In this document: positions 42,488-50,195 of the stretch, in pieces
Layout: every line of letters begins with the position of its first letter
Numbering within the stretch: the stretch's first letter is position 1
NCBI GenBank assembly: GCA_964567855.1
Contig: CAZMOE010000005.1
Span: forward strand, 54,122-118,121
Reading direction: 5' to 3'
Origin: Liminaster sp964567855
Lineage (GTDB): Bacteria; Bacteroidota; Bacteroidia; Bacteroidales; UBA3663
DNA length: 64,000 nt
Position numbers and translations under genes: made by a program
Notes under the pieces: model-generated
Told to the model about the DNA's origin: nothing
Databases searched by the model: none
The model's input: the letters and a program-made list of their open reading frames with translations, nothing else

Positions 42488-42674
42488 CTGATTGCCTCCT
42501 TTATTTTTGCAGATATATTATAATTGTTTATTAATCAATAATAAATATGTAAAAATATTCTTGGAGTGTTATCTCTTCTTGATTCTATTCATTTTTTATG
42601 CAGAATAATCATATTGGAATCATTCATTTTCAAAAACATTTTTTGTTTACATCAATAAATAAATGCGGTAAGTC
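42488..42674. other. AT-rich 187-bp stretch without gene
   Basis: Only short frames are present (one of 76 codons from 42598 crosses the next promoter and overlaps the abi gene). The base composition drops sharply from the neighbouring comEC gene, marking the core/accessory border. Confidence 0.4.
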
Positions 42675-42705
42675 TTTGTTCATTGTGGAAAAGGTATTAC
42701 CTTTG
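42675..42705 (+). promoter_or_regulatory. promoter of abi ncRNA and abi gene
   Basis: TTTG (42675-42678), a 19-bp spacer and TACCTTTG (42698-42705) match the consensus. Transcription should start near 42711, directly in front of the hairpin at 42716. Confidence 0.7.
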
Positions 42706-42710
42706 CATCA

Positions 42711-42765
42711 ACAAATTCCGCTACGCTTCCCGCTGACCAGCGTACCAGGGCGGAACTTTTATTTT
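42711..42765 (+). ncRNA. candidate AbiF-type structured RNA with U-tract
   Basis: TTCCGC (42716-42721) plus TACGCT (42722-42727) pair with AGCGTA (42739-42744) and GCGGAA (42750-42755): a 12-bp stem with an 11-nt loop and a 5-nt bulge CCAGG. Loop CTG (42733-42735) can pair with CAG (42746-42748) to form a pseudoknot. A U-rich run (42757-42765) follows like an intrinsic terminator. The gene begins 10 nt later. Structured RNAs are known upstream of abiF genes (the abiF motif described in RNA motif surveys); I infer membership from position and shape. Confidence 0.5.
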
Positions 42766-42775
42766 ATATACCTAT

Positions 42776-43675
42776 ATGGAATATACCAAACAACCGGTAG
42801 ATTTTCTGAAACAGCAGGAAATACTTAGGCAATGCGGTTTGATTATCTCTGATGATGAAGTGGCTTTGAGACAGCTTGGGATTATTAGCTATTTCTGTCT
42901 TGCGAATTATCTTCGTCCTATGGAATGTGATAAACAAAATCACATATTTAAACCAGGGAGTACTTTAGACAATGCTTTAAGCCTCTATTACTTTGATAAA
43001 AAATTAAGGGCTCTTATCTTCACGGCTATTCAGAGCATTGAGATAGCGCTTCGTACAAAGGTTATCCATCATATATCGCTTAAATACGGTGCTTTTTGGT
43101 TTGCAGATACTTCGTTGTCTATTAACGAAAGGATGGCGAATGATAATCTTATACATATAAAAACAGAGCTGAATCGTTCAAAAGAGGATTTTATTCAAGA
43201 CCACTATATTAAATATGACACTCCCGAATTTCCGCCTGTGTGGAAAACCTTAGAGGTCATTTCATTTGGTACGTTGTCAAAACTATATACGAATTTTGCC
43301 GATGTATTAGTAAAGAAAAGAATTGCAAGAGACTTTAACCTACCGCAGCATATCTATCTTGAAAGTTGGATTACTTGTTGTGCGGTACTGAGAAATTATA
43401 TTGCTCATCATGCCCGCATATGGAATCGCAAGTTCCCGGTAAAACCGAAACTGCCGAAACATTTGAATGGGTCATGGATTGCGGAATATACGGATGCCCC
43501 AGTAAAACTTTACCCACAGTTTTGCTGTTTAGCCTATTTACAAAATCGAATTCATCCGGATAACCATTTTGCACAACGACTGAAAGAGTTGTTTGTAGAA
43601 TATCCCAATGTAGATGTAAAAGCTATGGGGTTTCCGGTTAATTGGGGATCTGATCCTCTGTGGGTATATTGTTAA
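42776..43675 (+). CDS. Abi_2/AbiF-family HEPN protein (abortive infection)
   Basis: The 299-residue protein matches the Abi_2 family (AbiD/AbiF). It has an N-terminal QQEILRQCGLIISDDEVA segment, YYFDKKLRALIFTAIQSIEIALRTKVIHH with RxxxxH (93-98), and the hallmark LRNYIAHHARIWNRKF with the HEPN motif R206-xxxx-H211. HEPN proteins of this type are probable RNases and have been linked to the origin of Cas13 HEPN domains. A phage-defence role is known for some relatives. The hairpin RNA just upstream would be its partner or regulator. The gene is AT-rich compared with the core DNA, suggesting transfer. Confidence 0.87.
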   Translation: MEYTKQPVDFLKQQEILRQCGLIISDDEVALRQLGIISYFCLANYLRPMECDKQNHIFKPGSTLDNALSLYYFDKKLRALIFTAIQSIEIALRTKVIHHISLKYGAFWFADTSLSINERMANDNLIHIKTELNRSKEDFIQDHYIKYDTPEFPPVWKTLEVISFGTLSKLYTNFADVLVKKRIARDFNLPQHIYLESWITCCAVLRNYIAHHARIWNRKFPVKPKLPKHLNGSWIAEYTDAPVKLYPQFCCLAYLQNRIHPDNHFAQRLKELFVEYPNVDVKAMGFPVNWGSDPLWVYC

Positions 43676-43771
43676 TTTCGATATAGATAGAAGCTTCTTC
43701 AATGTCATTGTAAACATTGGAAATTATATTTGAAATTCTATAAGATAATACGTTTATATAATTGGAGAGTT

Positions 43772-44188
43772 ATGAATGATAATGATATAATGCGTTTCGT
43801 CGTGGCTCAGAAATCGGTATGGTACGGATTCGCTGAGGCATTGAGGGAGATCAGGGCCGGTAAAAAAGTAAGCCACTGGATATGGTATATTTTTCCCCAA
43901 CTTCGAGGCCTCGGTCATAGTCACAGGTCATATTATTACGGCCTTATTGGTCGGGAAGAAGCGGAAGCGTATCTTTCTCATCCCCTGCTCGGAAAGAGAC
44001 TTAGGGAGATAACCGTTGCGCTTTTACACCATACGGATAAATCGGCTGTTCAGATCCTTGGAGGGATAGACGCATTAAAAGTAAAATCCTGTATGACACT
44101 GTTTGATTGTATTTCTCCCGACGATATTTTTGCTGAGGTGCTCGATCGGTTTTATGACGGGCAGAGAGATGAAAATTCCATTGTATGA
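43772..44188 (+). CDS. DUF1810 family protein
   Basis: The 138-residue protein has the DUF1810 features: DIMRFVVAQKSVWYGFAEALREIRAGKKVSHWIWYIFPQL, split here as RFVVAQK, then HWIWYIFPQLRGLGHSH. It also has the Y-rich YYYGLIGREEAEAYLSHPLLG. The family has known structures but no firm function. I start at ATG 43772; the upstream frame from 43730 adds a non-family extension. It is a single gene in the accessory stretch. Confidence 0.85.
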   Translation: MNDNDIMRFVVAQKSVWYGFAEALREIRAGKKVSHWIWYIFPQLRGLGHSHRSYYYGLIGREEAEAYLSHPLLGKRLREITVALLHHTDKSAVQILGGIDALKVKSCMTLFDCISPDDIFAEVLDRFYDGQRDENSIV

Positions 44189-44352
44189 AGCGATTATTCG
44201 TTTACAGTGGCCGTGTCTGCCCGTTTTGTTGCGGCTGAAAGGTTTTGAAAAGAGGTAGAATGATGATGATATTCTTGTTTCGGGTACAATGCAAAATGAA
44301 CAAAAATCGTATTACATGACAACAGAATGAAAATAATACATTAAATTTGCAT

Positions 44353-44408
44353 CGTCTGCTGAAGATTACGAACCTGGGCCGATCTATCGGATATATTCAT
44401 AGCAGACG
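44353..44408 (+). promoter_or_regulatory. structured leader before cytidylyltransferase gene
   Basis: CGTCTGCT (44353-44360) pairs with AGCAGACG (44401-44408), enclosing a small hairpin CCGA-TCTA-TCGG. A -7-like TAAATTTG at 44342-44349 would start transcription at the base of this stem. A second TAAATTTG occurs at 44438-44445. No TTG precedes either. Confidence 0.4.
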
Positions 44409-44453
44409 GGGCCCTCATGAAACAGTTCGGTAACGTTTAAATTTGTACATGAT

Positions 44454-45173
44454 ATGGCGAATATCGCACTTATTATAGCCGGGGGATCCGGCAACCGTAT
44501 GGGACAGGACATACCAAAGCAATTTATGCATGTGGAGGGGTGTCCTATCATTATCCGCACCATGCAATGTTTTCAGCAACATCCCGATATCGATTCTATC
44601 GCGGTCGTTTGTCTCAAAGGTTGGGATACGGTGCTTCAGGCATATGCGAATCAGTTTTGTATAAATAAACTGAAATGGATTTTTGAAGGAGGAAACACCG
44701 GTATGGAATCCATTCATAACGGGATATATGGTTTGCGGGATGCCGGCTGTGCGGAAGAGGACCTGGTTTTGATTCATGACTCTGTCCGGCCGTTGTTGAG
44801 TCAGGATATCATCAGTAACAACATTGCTACTTGCAAGGCCTATGGCTATGCCATTACGGGAATCCGTTGCCGCGAGGCGATACTTGAAAGTGAAAATGGA
44901 TTTACGACGACGACCAGCATACCGCGTGATAAGCTCATACGGACGCAGACCCCTCAGACTTTCCGTCTTGGCAACATCCTGGATGTTCATGAAGAGGCCG
45001 GGAGACTGAATATAAAAGATAGTGTAGCCTCTTGTACCCTTGTCGCGGAGGTCGGCGGCCGTGAAATGCACATAGTTCCCGGCTCAGAGAAAAATATAAA
45101 GATTACGACGGTCGAGGATCTTGAGATACTGAAGGCGCTGATGCATACCAATAGGGATGAGTGGCTCAAATAA
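44454..45173 (+). CDS. IspD/TarI-type cytidylyltransferase
   Basis: The 239-residue enzyme has the nucleotidyltransferase motif ALIIAGGSGNRMGQDIPKQF (Rossmann-like CTP site), LIHDSVRPLLS (metal-binding Asp) and DKLIRTQTPQTFR. It should form a CDP-alditol or CDP-methylerythritol. Because it is paired with a sugar epimerase and lies beside a capsule locus, a CDP-ribitol-like product for a surface polymer is more likely than the housekeeping IspD role. That preference is inference. Confidence 0.82.
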   Translation: MANIALIIAGGSGNRMGQDIPKQFMHVEGCPIIIRTMQCFQQHPDIDSIAVVCLKGWDTVLQAYANQFCINKLKWIFEGGNTGMESIHNGIYGLRDAGCAEEDLVLIHDSVRPLLSQDIISNNIATCKAYGYAITGIRCREAILESENGFTTTTSIPRDKLIRTQTPQTFRLGNILDVHEEAGRLNIKDSVASCTLVAEVGGREMHIVPGSEKNIKITTVEDLEILKALMHTNRDEWLK

Positions 45174-45364
45174 ATGTGAGAAGGATTGTCGTTTAGGTTT
45201 GGATACATCCAGATTTATAGGAACCGAAAATCTTTTCATTGGACCTGGTAAAACGGATACCTTTGATATTTATGCGGGTCGTGTTTCGCTGAAATTATAT
45301 CGCATATTGGCCGACATTGTTTATTGGCAATAAGAATCAGGATCTTACAAGAGGAATATAAACC

Positions 45365-46393
45365 ATGAGTTATAAAGACGATATTTTAAGAACGGCAACC
45401 TTGGATTTGCCTTGGAGTAAATTGCGCGGGAGTAATATTCTTGTTACCGGTGCAACAGGGCTGATCGGCTCCTGTGTTATAGAGGTGCTTATGTCCCGTC
45501 CCGGGAAGGATTATCAGGTTTATGCCTCCGGACGTAATGAAGCAAGGGCGAAAGAGCGTTTCAGAGAATATGAGGGCGATGAGGCTTTTCATTTTATCCG
45601 CTACGATGTGATGGAGCCGTTGGACAGCGATATCGATTTTGACTATATCATCCATGCCGCAAGCAACGCCAGTCCCAATTATTTTGCGACGAAACCTGTA
45701 GAGGTTATGAAATCGAACCTGAACGGAGTCTGTAATTTATTGGATTATGGCTTGCATCATGGTCTGAAACGATTGCTGTTTGTCTCGACAGGTGAAGTAT
45801 ATGGCGAGGGTGACGGTCGTGTTTTCACGGAAGATTATAGCGGCTATGTTGATCCCGTATCACCCAGAAGCTGCTATCCTTCAAGTAAACGTGCTGCGGA
45901 AACCCTGTGTGTCGCATATTCTCAGGAGTATGGGGCAGATGTGGTTATCGCCCGTCCCTCTCATATATACGGACCTAATTTTACGGAAACCGATAATAGA
46001 GTATATGCTCAATTTATCCGCAACGTCCTTAACGGAGAGGATATTGTCATGAAAAGCACCGGATCTCAATATCGGTCATGGTGTTATGTCGTGGATTGTG
46101 CCTCTGCCCTCATGCATATATTATTGAAGGGTGAAAATAGGCAGGCTTATAATGTTGCGGATGCATCTTCCAATATATCCATCAAGGAACTTGCCGAAAT
46201 GATAGCAGAAATAGGAAGTAAAAAAGTTATTATGGCATTACCCGATGCCATTGAAAAAGTAGGATATAATGTTGTGACACGATCTGTTTTCTGTACGAAG
46301 AAAACAGAAGCGCTGGGGTGGAGTATAAGCGGAGATATGAAAAGCAAATTAATAACGACAATACAAGAAACTGCATCTGTTGCATTAAAATGA
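45365..46393 (+). CDS. NAD-dependent epimerase/dehydratase
   Basis: The 342-residue SDR enzyme has the Rossmann motif ILVTGATGLIGSCVIE (about 25-40) and the YPSSK catalytic pair (YxxxK, about 178-182). FVSTGEVYGEG supplies the Ser/Thr, and IYGPNFTETDNR follows. It resembles UDP-glucuronate or dTDP-glucose processing enzymes and probably produces a reducing-step partner of the preceding cytidylyltransferase. A 191-bp gap separates the two, and a terminator at 46570 closes the pair. Confidence 0.82.
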   Translation: MSYKDDILRTATLDLPWSKLRGSNILVTGATGLIGSCVIEVLMSRPGKDYQVYASGRNEARAKERFREYEGDEAFHFIRYDVMEPLDSDIDFDYIIHAASNASPNYFATKPVEVMKSNLNGVCNLLDYGLHHGLKRLLFVSTGEVYGEGDGRVFTEDYSGYVDPVSPRSCYPSSKRAAETLCVAYSQEYGADVVIARPSHIYGPNFTETDNRVYAQFIRNVLNGEDIVMKSTGSQYRSWCYVVDCASALMHILLKGENRQAYNVADASSNISIKELAEMIAEIGSKKVIMALPDAIEKVGYNVVTRSVFCTKKTEALGWSISGDMKSKLITTIQETASVALK

Positions 46394-46720
46394 CCCCGAA
46401 GCCAATTTGTCGCATGTTTTTATCTTTATAATTTTCATGTGCGTTCTATTGGATTACGAGGCCCATTCTCTTCTCTATTTTTTGTATATGTATCCCAGAA
46501 AGTTGTTCCTTTATCTGTCGTATTATTTGTAATTTTTAGATTTGGTCATCCAATATTACAAACTTTTTCAGATCGGTTGTAATTTGGCCGATCTTTTTTT
46601 GTTCTCTTTTACAGATACACTATAAAAATAGTATCGGATTTTATATTAGATGATAGTACTCTACAAAATGAAAAAAGCTAATAGTTGCCGATCCTTCGGA
46701 ATATCTTCGTATTTAGCGGA
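46394..46720. other. 327-bp spacer with one terminator
   Basis: Only short frames are present. The stretch holds the terminator at 46570-46600 and no recognisable gene or promoter on either strand. Confidence 0.5.
46570..46600 (+). terminator. intrinsic terminator after epimerase gene
   Basis: AGATCGG (46570-46576) pairs with CCGATCT (46588-46594), followed by a run of seven T. It lies 177 bp after the epimerase stop. Confidence 0.75.
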
Positions 46721-47278
46721 TTATAATGTTTGTTTAGCCAATTTCATAATCTTGTTTACGAATTCTGTTTTGGCCGCGGTATAGCCGTCTCTATTGATTT
46801 TGAATTTGGGTAGAAGGCTTGATTTTAGCAATTCATATTCACGGGCTATTTCCGGATTTTTTATCAGATAATCCCTGAAGTAGATTTCATCGTTATCGCC
46901 TTTTTCTCGTATATGAATATGGAACACTCGATCTGCAAATCCATTTGGGGTATAACCTTTATTGAAACTCATTCTGTTATCAGAGACCGACATACAGATA
47001 TATTCGGCATTTTCCATTTTCGTTTGCAGACTTAACCAATCGCATTTGACATGGATCTCAACCAGAAGGTCGATGATAGGTTTTGCCAGAATATCCGGAA
47101 TTGCAGTGCTTCCGATATGGGTGATGATAGGAGAATAGCCTGCTAAAAGACGGGAAAGATTGGCAATTTCGCAGGCGGCCCATTCTTTCCATTGTGGTTG
47201 GTGTTTTGTAAGAACTATGGGGAACAATTTCCATAGTTCTTCAAGAGTCATATCTTTAAGTGCTTTTCTCGTGGTCAT
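46721..47278 (-). CDS. GrpB-like nucleotidyltransferase family protein
   Basis: The 185-residue protein has the UPF0157/GrpB signature HIGSTAIPDILAKPIIDLLV, which resembles a nucleotidyltransferase GS...D.D site, and a closing YTAAKTEFVNKI. Members act on CoA-pathway or unknown substrates; no function is proven. It is transcribed leftward from its own promoter at 47394-47424. Confidence 0.85.
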   Translation of the reverse strand: MTTRKALKDMTLEELWKLFPIVLTKHQPQWKEWAACEIANLSRLLAGYSPIITHIGSTAIPDILAKPIIDLLVEIHVKCDWLSLQTKMENAEYICMSVSDNRMSFNKGYTPNGFADRVFHIHIREKGDNDEIYFRDYLIKNPEIAREYELLKSSLLPKFKINRDGYTAAKTEFVNKIMKLAKQTL

Positions 47279-47393
47279 TATGTTATCTGTTGTTTACTAT
47301 TCAAAAATCAATATTTGCAAGTTGAGCGCTCAGATTTCATTGGAATCGCATTGTTTTGGTTGTTCAAATTAATCGTGTCAATTTGCAGGAGCA

Positions 47394-47424
47394 CAAAATT
47401 AAGAATAATTCTTTGATGAAACAA
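47394..47424 (-). promoter_or_regulatory. promoter of GrpB-like gene
   Basis: On the minus strand TTG (47422-47424), a 20-bp spacer and TAATTTTG (47394-47401) form a full consensus promoter. The predicted leader is about 110 nt. Confidence 0.65.
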
Positions 47425-47526
47425 TTTCTTAAGAAATACTACTGCGAACACAAGCTACATTAATAAATATTGTATTGCAAATTCTACTCGTTGATTGAAT
47501 TAAATTTCTAAGGAGATTATAAAAAG

Positions 47527-47602
47527 AAAAGTTGCGCATTTACAGATTATTAGTTATGGCCGAACTATTAAGTACTATTAATCTGCGTTGCGCAACTTTT
47601 TT
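47527..47602. repeat. long imperfect palindrome with T-tract
   Basis: AAAAGTTGCGCA (47527-47538) pairs with TGCGCAACTTTT (47589-47600), and an inner arm (47543-47554 with 47574-47585, 11/12) extends the stem around a 19-nt loop. T residues follow. No rightward gene precedes it, so a simple terminator role is not supported; a mobile-element end, small MITE or recombination site is possible. Confidence 0.55.
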
Positions 47603-47987
47603 ATGACCCTACAAATTTCGTAAGAATTTTAGAAATATGCAAGGAATTTGCCGAATGTCTCAATAATTTCGTCTGTATTTGCTTCTTGCGTATTCAACCG
47701 CTATTGAAAATTCGATTGTTATCGCCATTAAAAAAAGCAACTATTGTTTGACAAGGGAATTGCTGTCAAAGGAAAGAGATCATGTGGAGCAGATGATGAA
47801 TGTAGCCTCAAAAAACACCTGTCATTATAGCTTTGATTGGACAAAGATTTTCGCACTCTCAAGTCTAAGACAACTACTGATTTCAGTGTGTTGTTGGATC
47901 AAAAATTGTCATAATAATATTGGAACTGACGAAATATAATTGTTTATAATTCGAGATACGATTTTCCATAAAATACGGGATTGAAAG
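47603..47987. other. 385-bp stretch without a supported gene
   Basis: One 86-codon frame (47679-47939) starts with ATG but has no family resemblance and no promoter. The sequence is AT-rich and looks like decayed accessory DNA between the palindrome and the invertible element. Confidence 0.35.
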
Positions 47988-47999
47988 AAATGAGGGTAC

Positions 48000-48271
48000 T
48001 ACTTCTCTTAGGAAGAGAAGTATTGTGGGTGCAAATGTAAGTAAAATCCGTGAAATATTGTATTGTTTCCTCAAAGAAATTGCCTATTTCTTTAAAAAAC
48101 GCGGTTTAAAATAAAAAATACTTATTAGTTTGTAGAGTGTAATTGTTTTCTTTTTTCAGCCGTGTTTCGTTATCTGTTGTGCAAAATTGTATTTGTAAAA
48201 CGCCAAAACCATTATCATCAATATTTTATCGCATTAAAATGAGGGTACTACTTCTCTTCCTAAGAGAGGTA
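48000..48271. repeat. invertible DNA element upstream of upxY (putative phase-variable capsule promoter)
   Basis: The left repeat at 48000-48022 and the right repeat at 48249-48271 are 23-bp inverted repeats matching 22/23, each near-palindromic around AGG or CCT. The 226-bp segment between them contains a -7 box, CAAATGTA on the top strand (TACATTTG on the minus strand, 48032-48039), pointing left. Inversion would turn it toward upxY about 150 bp away. This matches the promoter-inversion layout of Bacteroides capsule loci. The recombinase is not in this window. Confidence 0.75.
48032..48039 (-). promoter_or_regulatory. promoter -7 box inside the invertible element (OFF orientation)
   Basis: TACATTTG on the minus strand is a perfect TAnnTTTG. 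It lies 10 bp inside the left repeat, so transcription would leave the segment leftward, away from the capsule genes. No consensus -33 TTG was seen at the usual spacing. Confidence 0.55.
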
Positions 48272-48421
48272 TCCGTCAACCTCTGTTTTTATACATAAAA
48301 ATACGGTGGAATACAATGGGAATTACATCCCGAACTTTTTTAGTGTGTTGTTGTAACTGCTTGATGTGTAATGAAATATATACTCTTGCAGGATTCATGA
48401 AAGTGCCAGGGATTTAACAAG

Positions 48422-48970
48422 ATGTCTATTTCGGAATCTGGACGGCAACTCCGTTGGTTCGTGATGCGGGATTTAAAGCGGAGCAATGCCAGACACCCCG
48501 CGTACAGGTTACTTTCGGAACAGGAAATCCGGGTATTTACTCCGATGACATCCCGTTTAAGTGTAGTAAAAGGAAAGAAGGTCCGCAAGGAAGTTCCTTT
48601 TATACCGGATCTGCTATTCGTTCGGGAGTGCCGCGAAATTCTGGATCCTATCGTTTCTGACATTCCCACCCTCCAGTACCGCTGGCTTCGTGGATCCTAT
48701 CGTGAACCGATGACGGTCTCTGATGAAGCTATGGAACGTTTCATTCTTGCCGTCAGTTCGGCCGAAACCCCGAAGTATTATCTTCCGGAAGAACTTACGC
48801 CTGCCATGCTCGGCCGTCATATCCGTATTGTAGGCGGGATATTGGACGGTTATGAGGGGACGCTGTTGAGCGTCCGCGGTTCTAAGGTAAAACGCCTGCT
48901 GGTTGAATTGCCGTCACTGATTTCAGTCGGAGTGGAGGTGCAACCGGAATATATCCGGTTTATAGAATAG
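48422..48970 (+). CDS. upxY: UpxY-family transcription antiterminator
   Basis: The 182-residue NusG-like protein has an NGN domain (LRWFVMRDLKRSNARHPAYRLLSEQEIRVFTPM split as WFVMRDLKRS and IRVFTPM; VPFIPDLLFV) and a KOW-type end (GRHIRIVGGILDGYEGTLLSV). UpxY proteins bind the leader of their own capsule operon and stop early termination. It is the first gene after the invertible element, the standard position. The short hairpin plus T run upstream (48318-48340) could be its target. Confidence 0.9.
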   Translation: MSISESGRQLRWFVMRDLKRSNARHPAYRLLSEQEIRVFTPMTSRLSVVKGKKVRKEVPFIPDLLFVRECREILDPIVSDIPTLQYRWLRGSYREPMTVSDEAMERFILAVSSAETPKYYLPEELTPAMLGRHIRIVGGILDGYEGTLLSVRGSKVKRLLVELPSLISVGVEVQPEYIRFIE

Positions 48971-49241
48971 GAATGAAGGTGGATCTCTGTCTGCATTGCA
49001 TTTTCCACTTTCCATTATATTCCGGATATCCGCATATGTTCTGCATGTCAAAGTTAAGAATGAAATCTTTTGTGGAGGTTTCGTCGATGTTATACATAAT
49101 GAGAAGAGGCCCAATCGTGTTCTACGGAAGTTTCTGATGTTTCTGTACCGTTTCGGATTTGTTTTGTTTGAGATTATACTTCCTTGGCGGGCGTTTATAT
49201 GGTTGACTGGCCTTTTCCCAAATATTATTTTATAGAGTGTA
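48971..49241. other. 271-bp spacer between upxY and the small gene
   Basis: A 79-codon frame (48996-49235) rich in hydrophobic residues is present, but with no family match. The antisense frame is equally long, so neither is called. The stretch ends in the hairpin at 49242. Confidence 0.35.
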
Positions 49242-49287
49242 TTCATGGTATGGCCTGGGCAATAGGTTTAATCCTCCATACCATGAA
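49242..49287 (+). promoter_or_regulatory. hairpin covering the start codon of the small gene
   Basis: TTCATGGTATGG (49242-49253) pairs perfectly with CCATACCATGAA (49276-49287), a 12-bp stem with a 22-nt loop. The second arm contains the ATG at 49283. In mRNA the start codon would be buried; alternatively the palindrome is an operator. Confidence 0.6.
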
Positions 49288-49645
49288 CAAATTCACGATA
49301 AAGGTCCGAAATCAATGGATCTTCACAGCTGCGGAAGAAATCCGCGAAATTCAGATCCGTTGGAAATTACTCTCTTGTCGCCAGTTTTCCAGAAAACTGC
49401 ACATCAATGCACGGACATTGTCGAAACTGAATCCCCGGTGTCCGGACGGAACGTTACGATTGGAGACCTTAGACCGCATTTACAGCATTCTCATTGCTTT
49501 GCTGCGCAGCGAGTTCTGTGAATTGGAAAAAATGAAAGAAGAATACCACCTGCTCATTGAATCCCGAGTCCGTATTATGCAGAGTGTATCGCCGTTACCT
49601 CCGGCCATAGTTGCGCTGGTTTTGGATGAATTGGAACATCAATGA
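49283..49645 (+). CDS. small putative HTH protein of the capsule locus
   Basis: The 120-residue protein has a helix-turn-helix-like segment (QFSRKLHINARTLSKL, then a GTLRLETLDRIYSILIAL recognition-type helix), close in pattern to small Xre-like regulators. It lies where upxZ usually follows upxY, but does not resemble UpxZ. The longer frame from 49184 adds a hydrophobic N-terminal stretch that seems unrelated. Function is unknown; regulation of the capsule operon is a guess. Confidence 0.5.
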   Translation: MNKFTIKVRNQWIFTAAEEIREIQIRWKLLSCRQFSRKLHINARTLSKLNPRCPDGTLRLETLDRIYSILIALLRSEFCELEKMKEEYHLLIESRVRIMQSVSPLPPAIVALVLDELEHQ

Positions 49646-49671
49646 ATAGGGGCGGAAAATTGTCCTTTTTC

Positions 49672-49753
49672 ATGAACCTATGTTCATGAGCAAAGTAAGT
49701 TAACTTCGTTGGCAAAGTAAGTTAACTTAAATGGCCGATGAACCTATGTTCAT
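49672..49753. repeat. nested palindromic array A-B-B-A
   Basis: Motif A, ATGAACCTATGTTCAT, occurs at 49672-49687 and 49738-49753. Motif B, CAAAGTAAGTTAACTT, occurs at 49691-49706 and 49713-49728. Both contain inverted symmetry (ATGAAC/GTTCAT; AAGTTAACTT). The order A-B-B-A in 82 bp, directly after the small HTH gene, looks like a protein-binding array. Confidence 0.8.
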
Positions 49754-50195
49754 AAAAACGGGGTTTTAAGGCGTCAGAACTACGTCTATATTTATCCCAC
49801 TATTGATGTTATTTTCTGAGTCGCTTTACACTTGTAAAAGCTCCTTCCTGAAAGACTTTACAGAACTTAAAAATATTTCCTGATTCGGTTCTCACCGGCG
49901 AATGTAGTACATTTCTTATTTTTGATCTAAAATATGATTATGTCGACCTTCGAGCATAGGGGTAATTCCAAGAGAAAACATGATTCATTTAGTAGACACA
50001 AATATAAATATAGCCATCTATTTTATCGTATATAGGAGAAAAGGTAGTTAATGAGTTTGAAATTCATTCTATTTTGCATCGGAAAGTATCCAATCGGGAG
50101 TTTATTACGTTGATGTGACAGATAATTTGGTAATATGAAGAAAAAATGTGTTTCTGCATAGGACATTTAATGCAAGGCAATTGAAAATGTCGTGA
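49754..50195. other. 442-bp spacer before the ATPase gene
   Basis: No frame of meaningful length and no consensus promoter was seen. The sequence is AT-rich. The ATPase transcript probably starts close to its ATG. Confidence 0.4.

Noticed and set aside
41773..42534. 253-codon frame overlapping comEC in another phase
   Set aside because: Its Gly/Cys/Trp-rich translation is typical of an out-of-phase shadow, and comEC motifs are in the other phase.
47988..48258. 22-bp direct repeat as CRISPR or attachment sites
   Set aside because: Only two copies exist, and each overlaps the arms of the inverted repeats, which explain it better; no integrase is near.
49184..49282. Upstream extension of the small HTH gene
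   Set aside because: The added residues are hydrophobic and unlike the rest, and the 12-bp stem with the ATG at 49283 suggests the later start.
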